Assembly (NCBI GenBank): GCA_905372155.1
Contig: CAJPNZ010000138.1
Location: 1 to 6,958 of the forward strand
Reading direction: 5' to 3'
Length of the DNA: 6,958 nucleotides
Source: Propionibacteriaceae bacterium
Lineage (GTDB): Bacteria; Actinomycetota; Actinomycetes; Propionibacteriales; Propionibacteriaceae
Below, piece after piece: positions 1 to 5,652 of the stretch. The notes beneath the pieces are model-generated. The model did no database searches. It saw nothing but the letters and a program-made list of their open reading frames with translations, and was not told where the DNA came from. Position numbers and translations under genes: made by a program. Each line of letters begins with the position of its first letter. The stretch's first letter is position 1.

Positions 1-188
1 TCCGGCCCCTGGAGGGGGCAAATCCCGCCATCGGGAAGGTGGGTGACCTGGAGATGGTGGCGGAGAACCGGGTGGAGGTCACCTTCCCAAGAAGCCTGCG
101 CGCCACCGTCGTCGCCGCCCTGCGGCGGGCGCACCCCTACGAGGAACCGGCGTTTCACGTCGTGGAGAACGCGGCTCAGGACTGTTGA
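1..188 (+). CDS. NIF3/YqfO-domain protein, C-terminal end (partial)
   Basis: This is the last 61 codons of a gene that begins before the window; it reads in frame from base 3 to a TGA at 186-188. Visible motifs are RPLEGANPAIGKVGDLE near the left edge and HPYEEPAFHVVE near the end. Both are hallmarks of the YqfO/NIF3 insert domain, a small ferredoxin-like, CutA/PII-like fold. In long NIF3 proteins this domain sits in the middle and is followed by the second half of the metal-binding NIF3 fold. Here the frame stops about ten residues after HPYEEPAF, which fits the short stand-alone proteins of about 100 residues. A long NIF3 protein truncated at this point cannot be excluded without the upstream part. 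The molecular function of the stand-alone form is poorly defined. Its end overlaps the end of the convergent gene on the other strand by 13 bp. Confidence 0.8.
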   Translation, partial: RPLEGANPAIGKVGDLEMVAENRVEVTFPRSLRATVVAALRRAHPYEEPAFHVVENAAQDC

Positions 189-466
189 ACCCGGGCCAGC
201 ACCAGTTCCGCCGCGTACCGCACCTCGTTCTCGGGCAGGTATCCGATGGCGCTCTCGTCAAACAGCCGGTCGTGAATCGCGGCGGCCTGCTCCGGGGACT
301 CTGGTGAGCGGGCGTCGTCGGCTTCTTCCGGGATGCGGTTGACGCCGTCGATGAGCAATCGCAGGGCCATGTCGGTGTCGCCACGTTCCAGTCACTCGGC
401 GACGTCATCGCGGATCGATCGCGCACTGCCCCACCAGGGTTGGAGTTCGGGTGCGGTCGCGGTCAT
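176..466 (-). pseudogene. small uncharacterised gene with an in-frame TGA at codon 25
   Basis: A leftward frame starts at an ATG (466-464) that overlaps the ABC-F stop codon as ATGA, the usual arrangement for translational coupling. It encodes 24 residues beginning MTATAPELQPWWGSARS, meets TGA at 394-392, then continues in the same frame (LERGDTDMALRLLIDGVNR...) to a TGA at 178-176. Without the internal stop it would be a 96-residue, acidic, mostly helical-looking soluble protein. No family was recognised. The codons before the stop keep high third-position GC (about 18 of 24), which suggests one gene interrupted by a point mutation. A single base change would restore a sense codon, for example TGG (Trp). 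An alternative is a shorter 64-residue protein from the ATG at 370-368, eight codons after the stop, but no clear ribosome binding site precedes it. A sequencing error is also possible. It lies downstream of the ABC-F gene and is probably co-transcribed with it. Confidence 0.6.
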
Positions 467-2043
467 GAGACCGCACCATCCCGGTCGTGCAGTTCACCGT
501 CCCGCGACAACTCCACCACCCGGTCCAGGCGGAGGCGCCCCAGCAGATCGGTGTCGTGACTCACGACCACCAGCGCCCCCGCGTAGGTGGTGAGGCCATC
601 CACCAGGGCATCGACGCTCTCGAGGTCCAGGTTGTTGGTGGGTTCGTCCAGCACCAGCAACTCCACCGGGGGATCGGCGAGCAGCACCCGGGCCAGCGCC
701 ACCCGGAACCGTTCGCCCCCGGACAGGGCGCCGACGAGACGTTCCGTCACATCTCCGCGCAGCAGGAACCGGGCCAGCCGGGCGCGGATCTCGTGGGGTG
801 GGGCCGACGGGCAGTCCCGTTTGACGCATTCGATCACCGGGAGGTCATCGTCCAGCTCGAGGCGTTGGTCCAGGAAACCGATCCGGCCGGAGGTCGCGTC
901 CCGCACCATTCGGCCGAGCAGGGTTGACTTTCCCACGCCGTTGTCACCGACCAGCCCCAGGCGCATCCCACCGGTGACGTGGATGCTCTGGTTGGAGCCG
1001 ACGAGTTCCGCTAGCCCCCTGCCCCGTGCCGATCTCAGCTCTGGGAGATCGACGCTGATCCGTTGCTCGCGGCGAACGGATTTCTCCGCGGTCCGAAGCG
1101 CGTCCCGGGCCTCGTCGACCTTCCGGGCCGCCAGCTTGTTCGCCCGGCTCCGGCGCCCCTCGGCACTCGACTTGGACTCGGGATCGGACAGCCGCGGACC
1201 CTGCCGGATGGTGGTGAACCGTTGCCGGTCCTTGCGGTCCTGGCGGGAGGTGGCCACCTGCACCCGCATCCGTTCCCGCTGCTCGACCCGCAGCTTCTGC
1301 TCGGCTGTTCTGACGGCCCGCTCGGTGGCCTCCTGCTGGGTTCGCAGCTGATCCCGGTAGGCATCAAAATTGCCGCCGTGAACGGTAGCGGTGCCGTCGT
1401 GGATCTCCACGATCATCTCCATCAGGCGGAGCAGGGAGACGTCGTGGCTGACCACCACCAGCCCGCCGCGCCATCCCCGGATCCAGTCGTACAGCCTTGC
1501 CCGGGCGGTGGCGTCCAAATTGTTCGTCGGCTCGTCGAGAAGCAGGACATGTGCCCCGTCCAGTTCCAGCCCGGCCAGGGCGACCAATACGAGTTCCCCT
1601 CCCGAGAGGGTCTCGGCCCTGCGGGAGAGCAGGTTCTCGCCGCACAGGCCGGGAACCCTGGCAGCGAGCAGGGCCAGCGAACGGGCCTCGACATCCCAGT
1701 CGTTCCCCACGATCTCGAAGTCGGATTCCGCGATGCTCCCGGCCTCAATGGCGCGCAGGGCACGGAGCCGGGCATCGACCCCGAGGAGCTGGGCGACGGT
1801 GTGTTCGCCGCATTGCAGGAGATCCTGCGGCAGCCGGGCGGTCCTGCCGGGAACCGTGACGGTGCCCGCGGTCGGTTGCAGATCCCCCGCGAGCAACCGC
1901 AGCAGGGTCGATTTGCCGGAACCGTTGCGTCCGACGACACCGACCCGGGCCGCCGGAATGGTCAGGTCGAGGTCGCGCAGCAGGGGCGCGAGGGAGTGGT
2001 CGAAGGCGTAGGAAACGCCGGAGAAAACGATGGACGAAGGCAT
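463..2043 (-). CDS. ABC-F family ATPase (two ABC domains, no membrane segment)
   Basis: This 526-residue soluble protein has two fused ATP-binding cassettes and no transmembrane segment, the ABC-F architecture. Members act on ribosomes as translation factors or antibiotic-resistance (ribosome protection) proteins rather than as transporters. Cassette 1 shows Walker A GRNGSGKST (38-46), signature LSGGE (146-150), Walker B and D-loop LLLDEPTNNLD (167-177) and switch His200. Cassette 2 shows Walker A GDNGVGKST (366-374), signature LSGGER (440-445), LVLDEPTNNLD (463-473) and His496. All catalytic elements look intact. Between them, about residues 228-330 form a charged Arg/Lys/Glu-rich helical linker, the position of the P-site tRNA interaction motif. 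The sequence SGGELVLVALAGLEL matches, from memory, a large actinobacterial ABC-F subgroup of about 530 residues. The ATG at 2043-2041 is preceded by AGGAG (2053-2049) five bases upstream. Whether it confers drug resistance cannot be told from sequence. Confidence 0.92.
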   Translation of the reverse strand: MPSSIVFSGVSYAFDHSLAPLLRDLDLTIPAARVGVVGRNGSGKSTLLRLLAGDLQPTAGTVTVPGRTARLPQDLLQCGEHTVAQLLGVDARLRALRAIEAGSIAESDFEIVGNDWDVEARSLALLAARVPGLCGENLLSRRAETLSGGELVLVALAGLELDGAHVLLLDEPTNNLDATARARLYDWIRGWRGGLVVVSHDVSLLRLMEMIVEIHDGTATVHGGNFDAYRDQLRTQQEATERAVRTAEQKLRVEQRERMRVQVATSRQDRKDRQRFTTIRQGPRLSDPESKSSAEGRRSRANKLAARKVDEARDALRTAEKSVRREQRISVDLPELRSARGRGLAELVGSNQSIHVTGGMRLGLVGDNGVGKSTLLGRMVRDATSGRIGFLDQRLELDDDLPVIECVKRDCPSAPPHEIRARLARFLLRGDVTERLVGALSGGERFRVALARVLLADPPVELLVLDEPTNNLDLESVDALVDGLTTYAGALVVVSHDTDLLGRLRLDRVVELSRDGELHDRDGAVS

Positions 2044-2101
2044 GGAGGCTCCTGGGAACGGCTGGATGCGCCGGACCGGAGCGCGGAACTGGCTCTACGG
2101 T

Positions 2102-2149
2102 GCAGCGCGGGGTCAGCGGTGCTGCGAGCCTGTCATTTCCGGGCCTTTC
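2102..2149 (-). promoter_or_regulatory. possible leader peptide and hairpin upstream of the ABC-F gene
   Basis: On the leftward strand GAAAGG (2149-2144) lies seven bases before an ATG (2136-2134) that opens a seven-codon frame, MTGSQHR, ending in TGA at 2115-2113. The end of this frame lies in the upstream arm of a possible hairpin: 2102-2108 pairs with 2119-2125 (seven pairs including one G-U) around a 10-base loop. Several ABC-F resistance genes are controlled by leader peptides whose stalled translation remodels a downstream hairpin, so the arrangement is suggestive. Short frames with a purine-rich stretch upstream arise often by chance, and no U-tract terminator was seen between here and the ABC-F start. 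This is inference. Confidence 0.25.
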
Positions 2150-2167
2150 GTCGGGAACAGGACGCCG

Positions 2168-2187
2168 CCAGTGTAGCGGAACACTGG
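2168..2187. promoter_or_regulatory. perfect 7-bp inverted repeat in the ABC-F/der divergent region
   Basis: CCAGTGT (2168-2174) and ACACTGG (2181-2187) are exact reverse complements separated by AGCGGA. The symmetry breaks directly outside and inside the arms. The element lies between the divergently transcribed ABC-F and der genes. Its left arm contains TACACT on the leftward strand (2175-2170), which could serve as a TANNNT-type -10 box for the ABC-F gene. The right arm falls where the -35 region of a der promoter would be if TACGAT at 2206-2211 is its -10. A dimeric regulator bound here could control both directions. It could also simply be a hairpin in a transcript. The regulator is unknown. 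Confidence 0.4.
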
Positions 2188-2205
2188 AAGTTGGGGGTGG
2201 GCGGC

Positions 2206-2211
2206 TACGAT
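2206..2211 (+). promoter_or_regulatory. der: candidate -10 box (TACGAT) for der
   Basis: TACGAT fits the TANNNT -10 pattern common in actinobacteria. It would place transcription start near 2218, giving a leader of roughly 24 nt to the der ATG. The -35 region is poor: the best match at suitable spacing is CTGGAA or ACTGGA around 2183-2189. The assignment is tentative. Confidence 0.3.
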
Positions 2212-2229
2212 GATGCGTCGGTCCGCGAT

Positions 2230-2235
2230 AGGAGG
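2230..2235 (+). promoter_or_regulatory. der: ribosome binding site that fixes the der start
   Basis: AGGAGG lies six bases before the ATG at 2242. The frame is open far upstream, back to 1063, so this site and the family-typical N-terminus (a short lead-in to GRPNVGKST) decide the start. Confidence 0.85.
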
Positions 2236-2241
2236 CGAAGC

Positions 2242-3579
2242 ATGAGCGAGGAATCCACGATCAAGCCCGTGGTGGCGGTGGTGGGTCGTCCGAACGTCGG
2301 CAAGTCCACGCTGGTCAACCGCATCCTGGGTCGCAGGGAGGCCGTGGTGCAGGATGTTCCGGGCGTCACCCGTGACCGTGTCTCGTACGACGCGAACTGG
2401 AATGGTCGCGAGTTCGTGCTGGTCGACACCGGCGGCTGGGTCTCGGACGCCAGGGGCATGGCGCAGCAGATAGCGGAGCAGGCGGAGCTCGCGATCTCGA
2501 TGGCCGATGCGGTGCTGTTCGTCGTCGACGCCACCGTGGGCACCCTCGATGAGGACGAGGCCGTGGTCAAGGTGCTCAGGCGTTCCAGGAAACCCGTGGT
2601 GCTGGCGGCGAACAAGGTGGACGATCAGCGCCACGAGGCCATGGCCGCCACCATGTGGAATCTGGGGCTGGGGGAGCCGTACCCCGTCTCCGCCATGCAC
2701 GGCAGGGGCTCCGGTGATCTCCTGGACGCGGTGCTCGCGGTCCTGCCGGAGGCTCCCCGGGAGAGTTTCGACGAGGTCGGCGGGCCGCGCCGGGTCGCGA
2801 TCGTCGGGAAACCGAACGTGGGCAAGTCCTCGCTGCTGAACAAGCTGGCCCAGCAGCAGCGGGCGGTGGTCTCCGATGTCTCCGGAACCACCGTCGATCC
2901 CGTCGACGAGATCGTCGAGGTCGGCGGGACGGTGTACCGGCTCATTGACACCGCGGGTATCCGCAAGCGTGTCAGGGAGGCCTCGGGACACGAGTTCTAC
3001 GCCAGCCTGCGCACCCAGACCGCAATCGAACGCGCTGAGGTCTGCGTGGTGGTGATCGACGCCTCGACCCCGGTCACCGACCAGGACCTGAGGATCCTCA
3101 CGAACGTCGAGGAAACGGGGCGGGCCCTGGTGATCGCCTTCAACAAGTGGGATCTCACCGACGAGGAACGCCGCCGCTACCTGGAGCGCGAGATGGAACG
3201 CGATCTGGTGGCTTTCCGGTGGGCGCCCACGGTCAACATCTCGGCGCTGACCGGACGCAACGTCGACAAGCTGAGCAGGGCCATCGAGGCTGCGGCAAAG
3301 GGCTGGGAAACGCGTGTTTCCACCGGCAGGTTGAACTCCTTCCTGGGGCGCCTGGCCGCCTCCCACCCGCACCCGGTGCGCGGCGGCAAACAGCCGCGCA
3401 TCCTTTTCGGCACGCAGGCGCACAACTGCCCGCCCACCTTCGCGTTGTTCACCAGCGGCCAGTTCGACGCCACCTATGTGCGTTTCATCGAGCGCCGGCT
3501 CCGCGAGGAATTCGGTTTCGTCGGTTCACCCATCCACATGGAGATCCGGGCCAGGGAAAAACACAGGAATCGGCAGTGA
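2242..3579 (+). CDS. der: ribosome biogenesis GTPase Der (EngA)
   Basis: Der is an essential cytoplasmic GTPase with two tandem G domains and a C-terminal KH-like domain; it acts in maturation of the 50S ribosomal subunit. The product is 445 residues, normal for the family. G domain 1 shows GRPNVGKST (15-23), PGVTRDR (40-46), DTGGW (62-66), NKVD (124-127) and the G5 SA at 150-151. G domain 2 shows GKPNVGKSS (189-197), SGTTVDP (214-220), DTAGI (236-240), NKWD (301-304) and SALTG (334-338). The KH-like region spans about 358-438 and includes the conserved end GSPIHMEIRARE. All nucleotide-binding motifs are intact. Many actinobacteria carry der directly behind cmk; here it is instead led by its own intergenic region and faces away from the ABC-F gene, so it is probably transcribed alone. 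Downstream it converges with the sulfurtransferase gene. Confidence 0.97.
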   Translation: MSEESTIKPVVAVVGRPNVGKSTLVNRILGRREAVVQDVPGVTRDRVSYDANWNGREFVLVDTGGWVSDARGMAQQIAEQAELAISMADAVLFVVDATVGTLDEDEAVVKVLRRSRKPVVLAANKVDDQRHEAMAATMWNLGLGEPYPVSAMHGRGSGDLLDAVLAVLPEAPRESFDEVGGPRRVAIVGKPNVGKSSLLNKLAQQQRAVVSDVSGTTVDPVDEIVEVGGTVYRLIDTAGIRKRVREASGHEFYASLRTQTAIERAEVCVVVIDASTPVTDQDLRILTNVEETGRALVIAFNKWDLTDEERRRYLEREMERDLVAFRWAPTVNISALTGRNVDKLSRAIEAAAKGWETRVSTGRLNSFLGRLAASHPHPVRGGKQPRILFGTQAHNCPPTFALFTSGQFDATYVRFIERRLREEFGFVGSPIHMEIRAREKHRNRQ

Positions 3580-3594
3580 ATCGCTCGATCGGAA

Positions 3595-3658
3595 CCCCGG
3601 AGTCGCGCCGGGGCGGTCGGGCCGGACAGAACCCGGGTCGTTCCAGCGCTGTGCGCTG
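3595..3658. terminator. two GC-rich hairpins in the der/sulfurtransferase convergent gap
   Basis: The 132-nt gap between the two convergent stops holds two perfect 6-bp stems. CCCCGG (3595-3600) pairs with CCGGGG (3608-3613) around a 7-base loop, starting 16 bases after the der stop. CAGCGC (3644-3649) pairs with GCGCTG (3653-3658) around TGT. Neither is followed by a T-tract on either strand, so intrinsic termination is not certain, although actinobacterial terminators often lack one. They may serve both convergent units. The octamer CTGTCGTC also occurs twice here (3656-3663 and 3677-3684). Nothing coding was recognised in this gap. Confidence 0.35.
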
Positions 3659-3711
3659 TCGTCGCTGGCTGCGATTCTGTCGTCCTAATGTCGCGGGACG
3701 CGTTGCGGGAT

Positions 3712-4548
3712 TCAGGGCCCGGTGGCGATGGGGCGTGTCGGATCGGTGATCCAGTCGCTCCACGACCCCGGGTAGAGGGCCGGGAGCGGCAGCCCTGCGA
3801 CCACCGCCGCCAGGGCGGCGTGTGCCGCCTGGATGCCGGAGCCGCAGTAGACCCCGACCCTGCCCTCACCGGCGCCGACTGCCTCGAACCTTTCCCGCAA
3901 CTCGTCGGCCGGCAGCAGGAATCCGTGCTCGTCGGCGAGTTCGAACGCGGGCAGCGAGCGGGCCCCGGGAATGTGCCCCGCCACGGGATCGACGGTTTCG
4001 CCAACGCCCCGGAAGCGGTCCCCGGGGCGGGCGTCCAGGAGCACCCCGGCCGAGGCCAGCCCAGCCGCCCCATCGGCATCCAGCACCGCGGAGGAAGGAT
4101 TGTTTCCCAGCCGGAAATCCCCCGGTGCCGGAGAAATGTTCCCCTGCTCCACCGGAAGACCGGCGGACTGCCAGGCCCTGAGACCGCCGTCGAGGACGAA
4201 CGCGTCACCGTGCCCGTGGTGCTGCAGAAGCCACCACGCCCGGGCAGCGGCAATGGACCTCCAGTTGTCGTAGACCACGACGGGCCGGTCGTTGCTGACC
4301 CCCGCGGCCCGCATCGCGGCCTCGAAGGCCTCGGGGTGGGGGAGCGGATGCCGTCCGCCAGGACCAACGCTCGGGGAGGCCAGTGCCGTGTCCATGTCCA
4401 CCAGAACCGCCCCGGGGATGTGTCCTTCAAGGTATTGCTCCCGGCTGCCCGAACTTCCCGGCCCTCCGAACCGGACGTCGAGGAGGGTGACGTCTCGTTG
4501 CTGACGCAGGGTGACCAGCTGGGAAACAGTGATCAGTGGGTTCTGCAT
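3712..4548 (-). CDS. sseA: 3-mercaptopyruvate/thiosulfate sulfurtransferase (two rhodanese domains)
   Basis: This 278-residue protein has the tandem rhodanese layout of the SseA/TST family, at the family's usual length. The N-terminal domain (about 5-135) shows LDVRFGG (23-29) and EGHIPGAVLVDMD (41-53). It has DNW at 94-96 where a catalytic Cys loop would be, so it is the inactive, structural domain, as usual. The C-terminal domain (about 150-275) shows LDARPGDRFRG (171-181), AGHIPGARSLP (190-200) and the active loop CGSGIQ with Cys235, then YPGSWSDW (259-266). A loop beginning CGSG resembles mercaptopyruvate sulfurtransferases (CGSGVT) more than thiosulfate rhodaneses (CRKGVT). Ile-Gln in place of Val-Thr is a variation, so the substrate is uncertain. 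Family members move sulfane sulfur from mercaptopyruvate or thiosulfate to a thiol acceptor or cyanide. No strong ribosome binding site precedes the ATG. It lies 56 nt behind the NmrA-like gene and is probably in the same transcript. Confidence 0.9.
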   Translation of the reverse strand: MQNPLITVSQLVTLRQQRDVTLLDVRFGGPGSSGSREQYLEGHIPGAVLVDMDTALASPSVGPGGRHPLPHPEAFEAAMRAAGVSNDRPVVVYDNWRSIAAARAWWLLQHHGHGDAFVLDGGLRAWQSAGLPVEQGNISPAPGDFRLGNNPSSAVLDADGAAGLASAGVLLDARPGDRFRGVGETVDPVAGHIPGARSLPAFELADEHGFLLPADELRERFEAVGAGEGRVGVYCGSGIQAAHAALAAVVAGLPLPALYPGSWSDWITDPTRPIATGP

Positions 4549-4604
4549 GGCCCCACTGTTTCACAGCCCCCGGCTCCGCTTCACGGGAGCTGGGCCCAAT
4601 CGGG

Positions 4605-5450
4605 TCAGCCCTGCCCGAGAAGATCCGCCATGCTCATGGGAGACCGCCCGGTCAGGGCCCGGACGTTGTCGGAGACCACGTCCAGCTCCCCGGAGGCGAT
4701 CGCGGTGTAGGTGGACACCCAGGCGTCGACCTCCCAGGCCGGGGCTCCGTAGTGGGCGCGCGAGGCGTAGGCCTCCTCCACGGTTTCCTCCCGGTAGGTG
4801 ACCTCCCGTCCCTGGGCCTCACCGATGATCTGGGCCATGTCCGTGAGCGAGAGGGCCTCCGGACCCGTCATGTCGTAGGTGCGCTCCGCGTGGGGCGACG
4901 GGTCGCGCAGGACCGCGACGGCCGACCGCGCCACGTCCTGCCTGGCGACCGCGCCCACGCGGCCGTTGCCTGCCGGGCCGCGCATCACACCGTGCTCGTC
5001 CACGATCCCGGGGAAGAAATCCAGGTAGAACGAGTCGCGCAGGAAGGTCCACGCCATTCCCGATTCGCGAATGTGCTGCTCGGTGTACCAGTGGTCGCGG
5101 GCCAGGGTGAAGGTGGCATCCGGGGCGGCCGCCAGGAAGGACGTGTAGACGATGTGCCCGACCCCCGCGGTGGCTGCGGCTTCCACGAAGATCTGATGTT
5201 GATGCACCCGGTCCGGGTTCTCCCCGGCGGAAACCATGAAGAGCACGTCAACCCCGGTCAGTGCCTTGCGGGAAGCCTCCGCGTCGCCGTATTCCATCAC
5301 GGCCACGTCCCCCTCGAGCCGGGGCGCCCGGCCGGCGTCGCGCACCAGCAGCCTCAGCTGCGGTGCCAGATCCTGCAGGCCCGTCGCGACAGTCCCGCCG
5401 AGCTTCCCCGTGACCCCTGTGATGGCGATCGTCGATTTTTGTCCGGTCAT
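4605..5450 (-). CDS. NmrA/QOR2-like NAD(P)-binding oxidoreductase (atypical SDR)
   Basis: This 281-residue soluble protein has a Rossmann nucleotide-binding start, TGVTGKLGG (11-19), in the GxxGxxG pattern of atypical short-chain dehydrogenases. The Arg in LLVRD (34-38, Arg37) after the second strand suggests NADP(H). Further conserved segments are VYTSF (101-105), TLARDHWYTEQHIRESG (115-131), FLRDSFYLDF (136-145) and YDMTGPEALSL (192-202). Together they match the NmrA-like group that includes E. coli YtfG/QOR2 quinone oxidoreductase. The canonical YxxxK catalytic pair of classical SDRs is not evident, as is usual in this group. The substrate cannot be assigned: quinone reduction is plausible, and a redox-sensing role is possible. 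The start is supported by AGGAG (5461-5457) six bases before the ATG. It is the first gene of a probable two-gene unit with the sulfurtransferase and diverges from lldD. Confidence 0.88.
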   Translation of the reverse strand: MTGQKSTIAITGVTGKLGGTVATGLQDLAPQLRLLVRDAGRAPRLEGDVAVMEYGDAEASRKALTGVDVLFMVSAGENPDRVHQHQIFVEAAATAGVGHIVYTSFLAAAPDATFTLARDHWYTEQHIRESGMAWTFLRDSFYLDFFPGIVDEHGVMRGPAGNGRVGAVARQDVARSAVAVLRDPSPHAERTYDMTGPEALSLTDMAQIIGEAQGREVTYREETVEEAYASRAHYGAPAWEVDAWVSTYTAIASGELDVVSDNVRALTGRSPMSMADLLGQG

Positions 5451-5482
5451 TGCGGTCTCCTCTCAGACCCCATCATGCCGTG

Positions 5483-5512
5483 CGGTGTTTCCCACGGAAG
5501 GCCACGACACCG
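5483..5512. repeat. nested inverted repeat in the leader of the NmrA-like gene
   Basis: CGGTGT (5483-5488) and ACACCG (5507-5512) are perfect reverse complements 18 bases apart. Between them TTCC (5489-5492) and GGAA (5496-5499) form a second small stem around CAC. The element lies 33-62 nt upstream of the NmrA-like ATG, so it could be a leader hairpin or an operator. Short arms in GC-rich DNA make chance a real possibility. Confidence 0.2.
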
Positions 5513-5565
5513 TTGCGGAGGGGCAGGGCGGCGGACCAAAGAGGCCGCACTCAGTGAATTACGCT

Positions 5566-5586
5566 ATATTTGGGTACCATAAATAT
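5566..5586. promoter_or_regulatory. AT-rich inverted repeat, candidate operator between the NmrA-like gene and lldD
   Basis: ATATTT (5566-5571) and AAATAT (5581-5586) are exact reverse complements around the nine bases GGGTACCAT. The patch from about 5553 to 5586 is clearly AT-rich compared with the rest of the window, where such runs are otherwise absent. It lies 67 nt before the lldD ATG and 116 nt before the NmrA-like ATG. That places it to influence both promoters, and it could also contain -10 elements (TATATT at 5565-5570 on the + strand, TATAGC at 5568-5563 on the - strand). No regulator gene is adjacent. The function is inferred from position and symmetry only. Confidence 0.4.
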
Positions 5587-5616
5587 CGGCGGTGATGTCG
5601 CGTGGGCGTTGCCGCA

Positions 5617-5625
5617 TGCTATAGA
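5617..5625 (+). promoter_or_regulatory. lldD: candidate extended -10 (TGCTATAGA) for lldD
   Basis: TATAGA (5620-5625) with TG one base upstream resembles an extended -10 element. Transcription would start near 5632, about 21 nt before the ATG at 5653. No convincing -35 was found at the proper spacing. If correct, it rules out the upstream in-frame GTG at 5602 as the start. Confidence 0.3.
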
Positions 5626-5642
5626 GCAACCAGCCCCGAGGA

Positions 5643-5647
5643 AGAGG
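5643..5647 (+). promoter_or_regulatory. lldD: ribosome binding site that fixes the lldD start
   Basis: AGAGG, within a purine-rich run from about 5638, lies five bases before the ATG at 5653. The in-frame GTG at 5602 has no comparable site and would add 17 residues that look unlike the family N-terminus. Confidence 0.65.
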
Positions 5648-5652
5648 TCTTC

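Noticed and set aside
587..1351. 254-codon + strand frame rich in Ser/Arg
   Set aside because: Antisense to the ABC-F cassette 2 and linker; the composition is typical of a shadow frame.
463..2043. First cassette of the ABC-F protein as degenerate because its signature continues LVLVALAG instead of xRVALAR
   Set aside because: Walker A, Walker B, signature and switch His are all present, and this wording is usual, from memory, in a large actinobacterial ABC-F subgroup.
1063..2241. 393-codon open stretch on the + strand ahead of and in frame with der
   Set aside because: It is antisense to the ABC-F gene, has no recognisable motifs, and the der start is fixed by AGGAGG and the family N-terminus. 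High GC makes such frames common.
2113..3423. 436-codon leftward open frame opposite der
   Set aside because: Antisense shadow of der with low-complexity His/Asp/Arg/Gly-rich composition and no domain. Only its last few codons are discussed, as a possible leader ORF.
4573..4590. GCTCC/GGAGC hairpin between the NmrA-like and sulfurtransferase genes
   Set aside because: Only five pairs, no T-tract, and the 56-nt gap between co-directional genes fits read-through, so it was not called a terminator.
3688..4710. 340-codon + strand open frame opposite the sulfurtransferase
   Set aside because: Shadow frame rich in Pro/Gly/Arg; the opposite strand carries clear rhodanese motifs.
5480..5550. Long-range complementarity GTGCGG (5480-5485) with CCGCAC (5545-5550)
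   Set aside because: Six bases of GC-rich sequence about 60 nt apart is expected by chance.
5602..5652. GTG at 5602 as the lldD start
   Set aside because: No good ribosome binding site, 17 extra residues unlike the family, and a likely promoter element downstream of it; the ATG at 5653 has AGAGG at good spacing.
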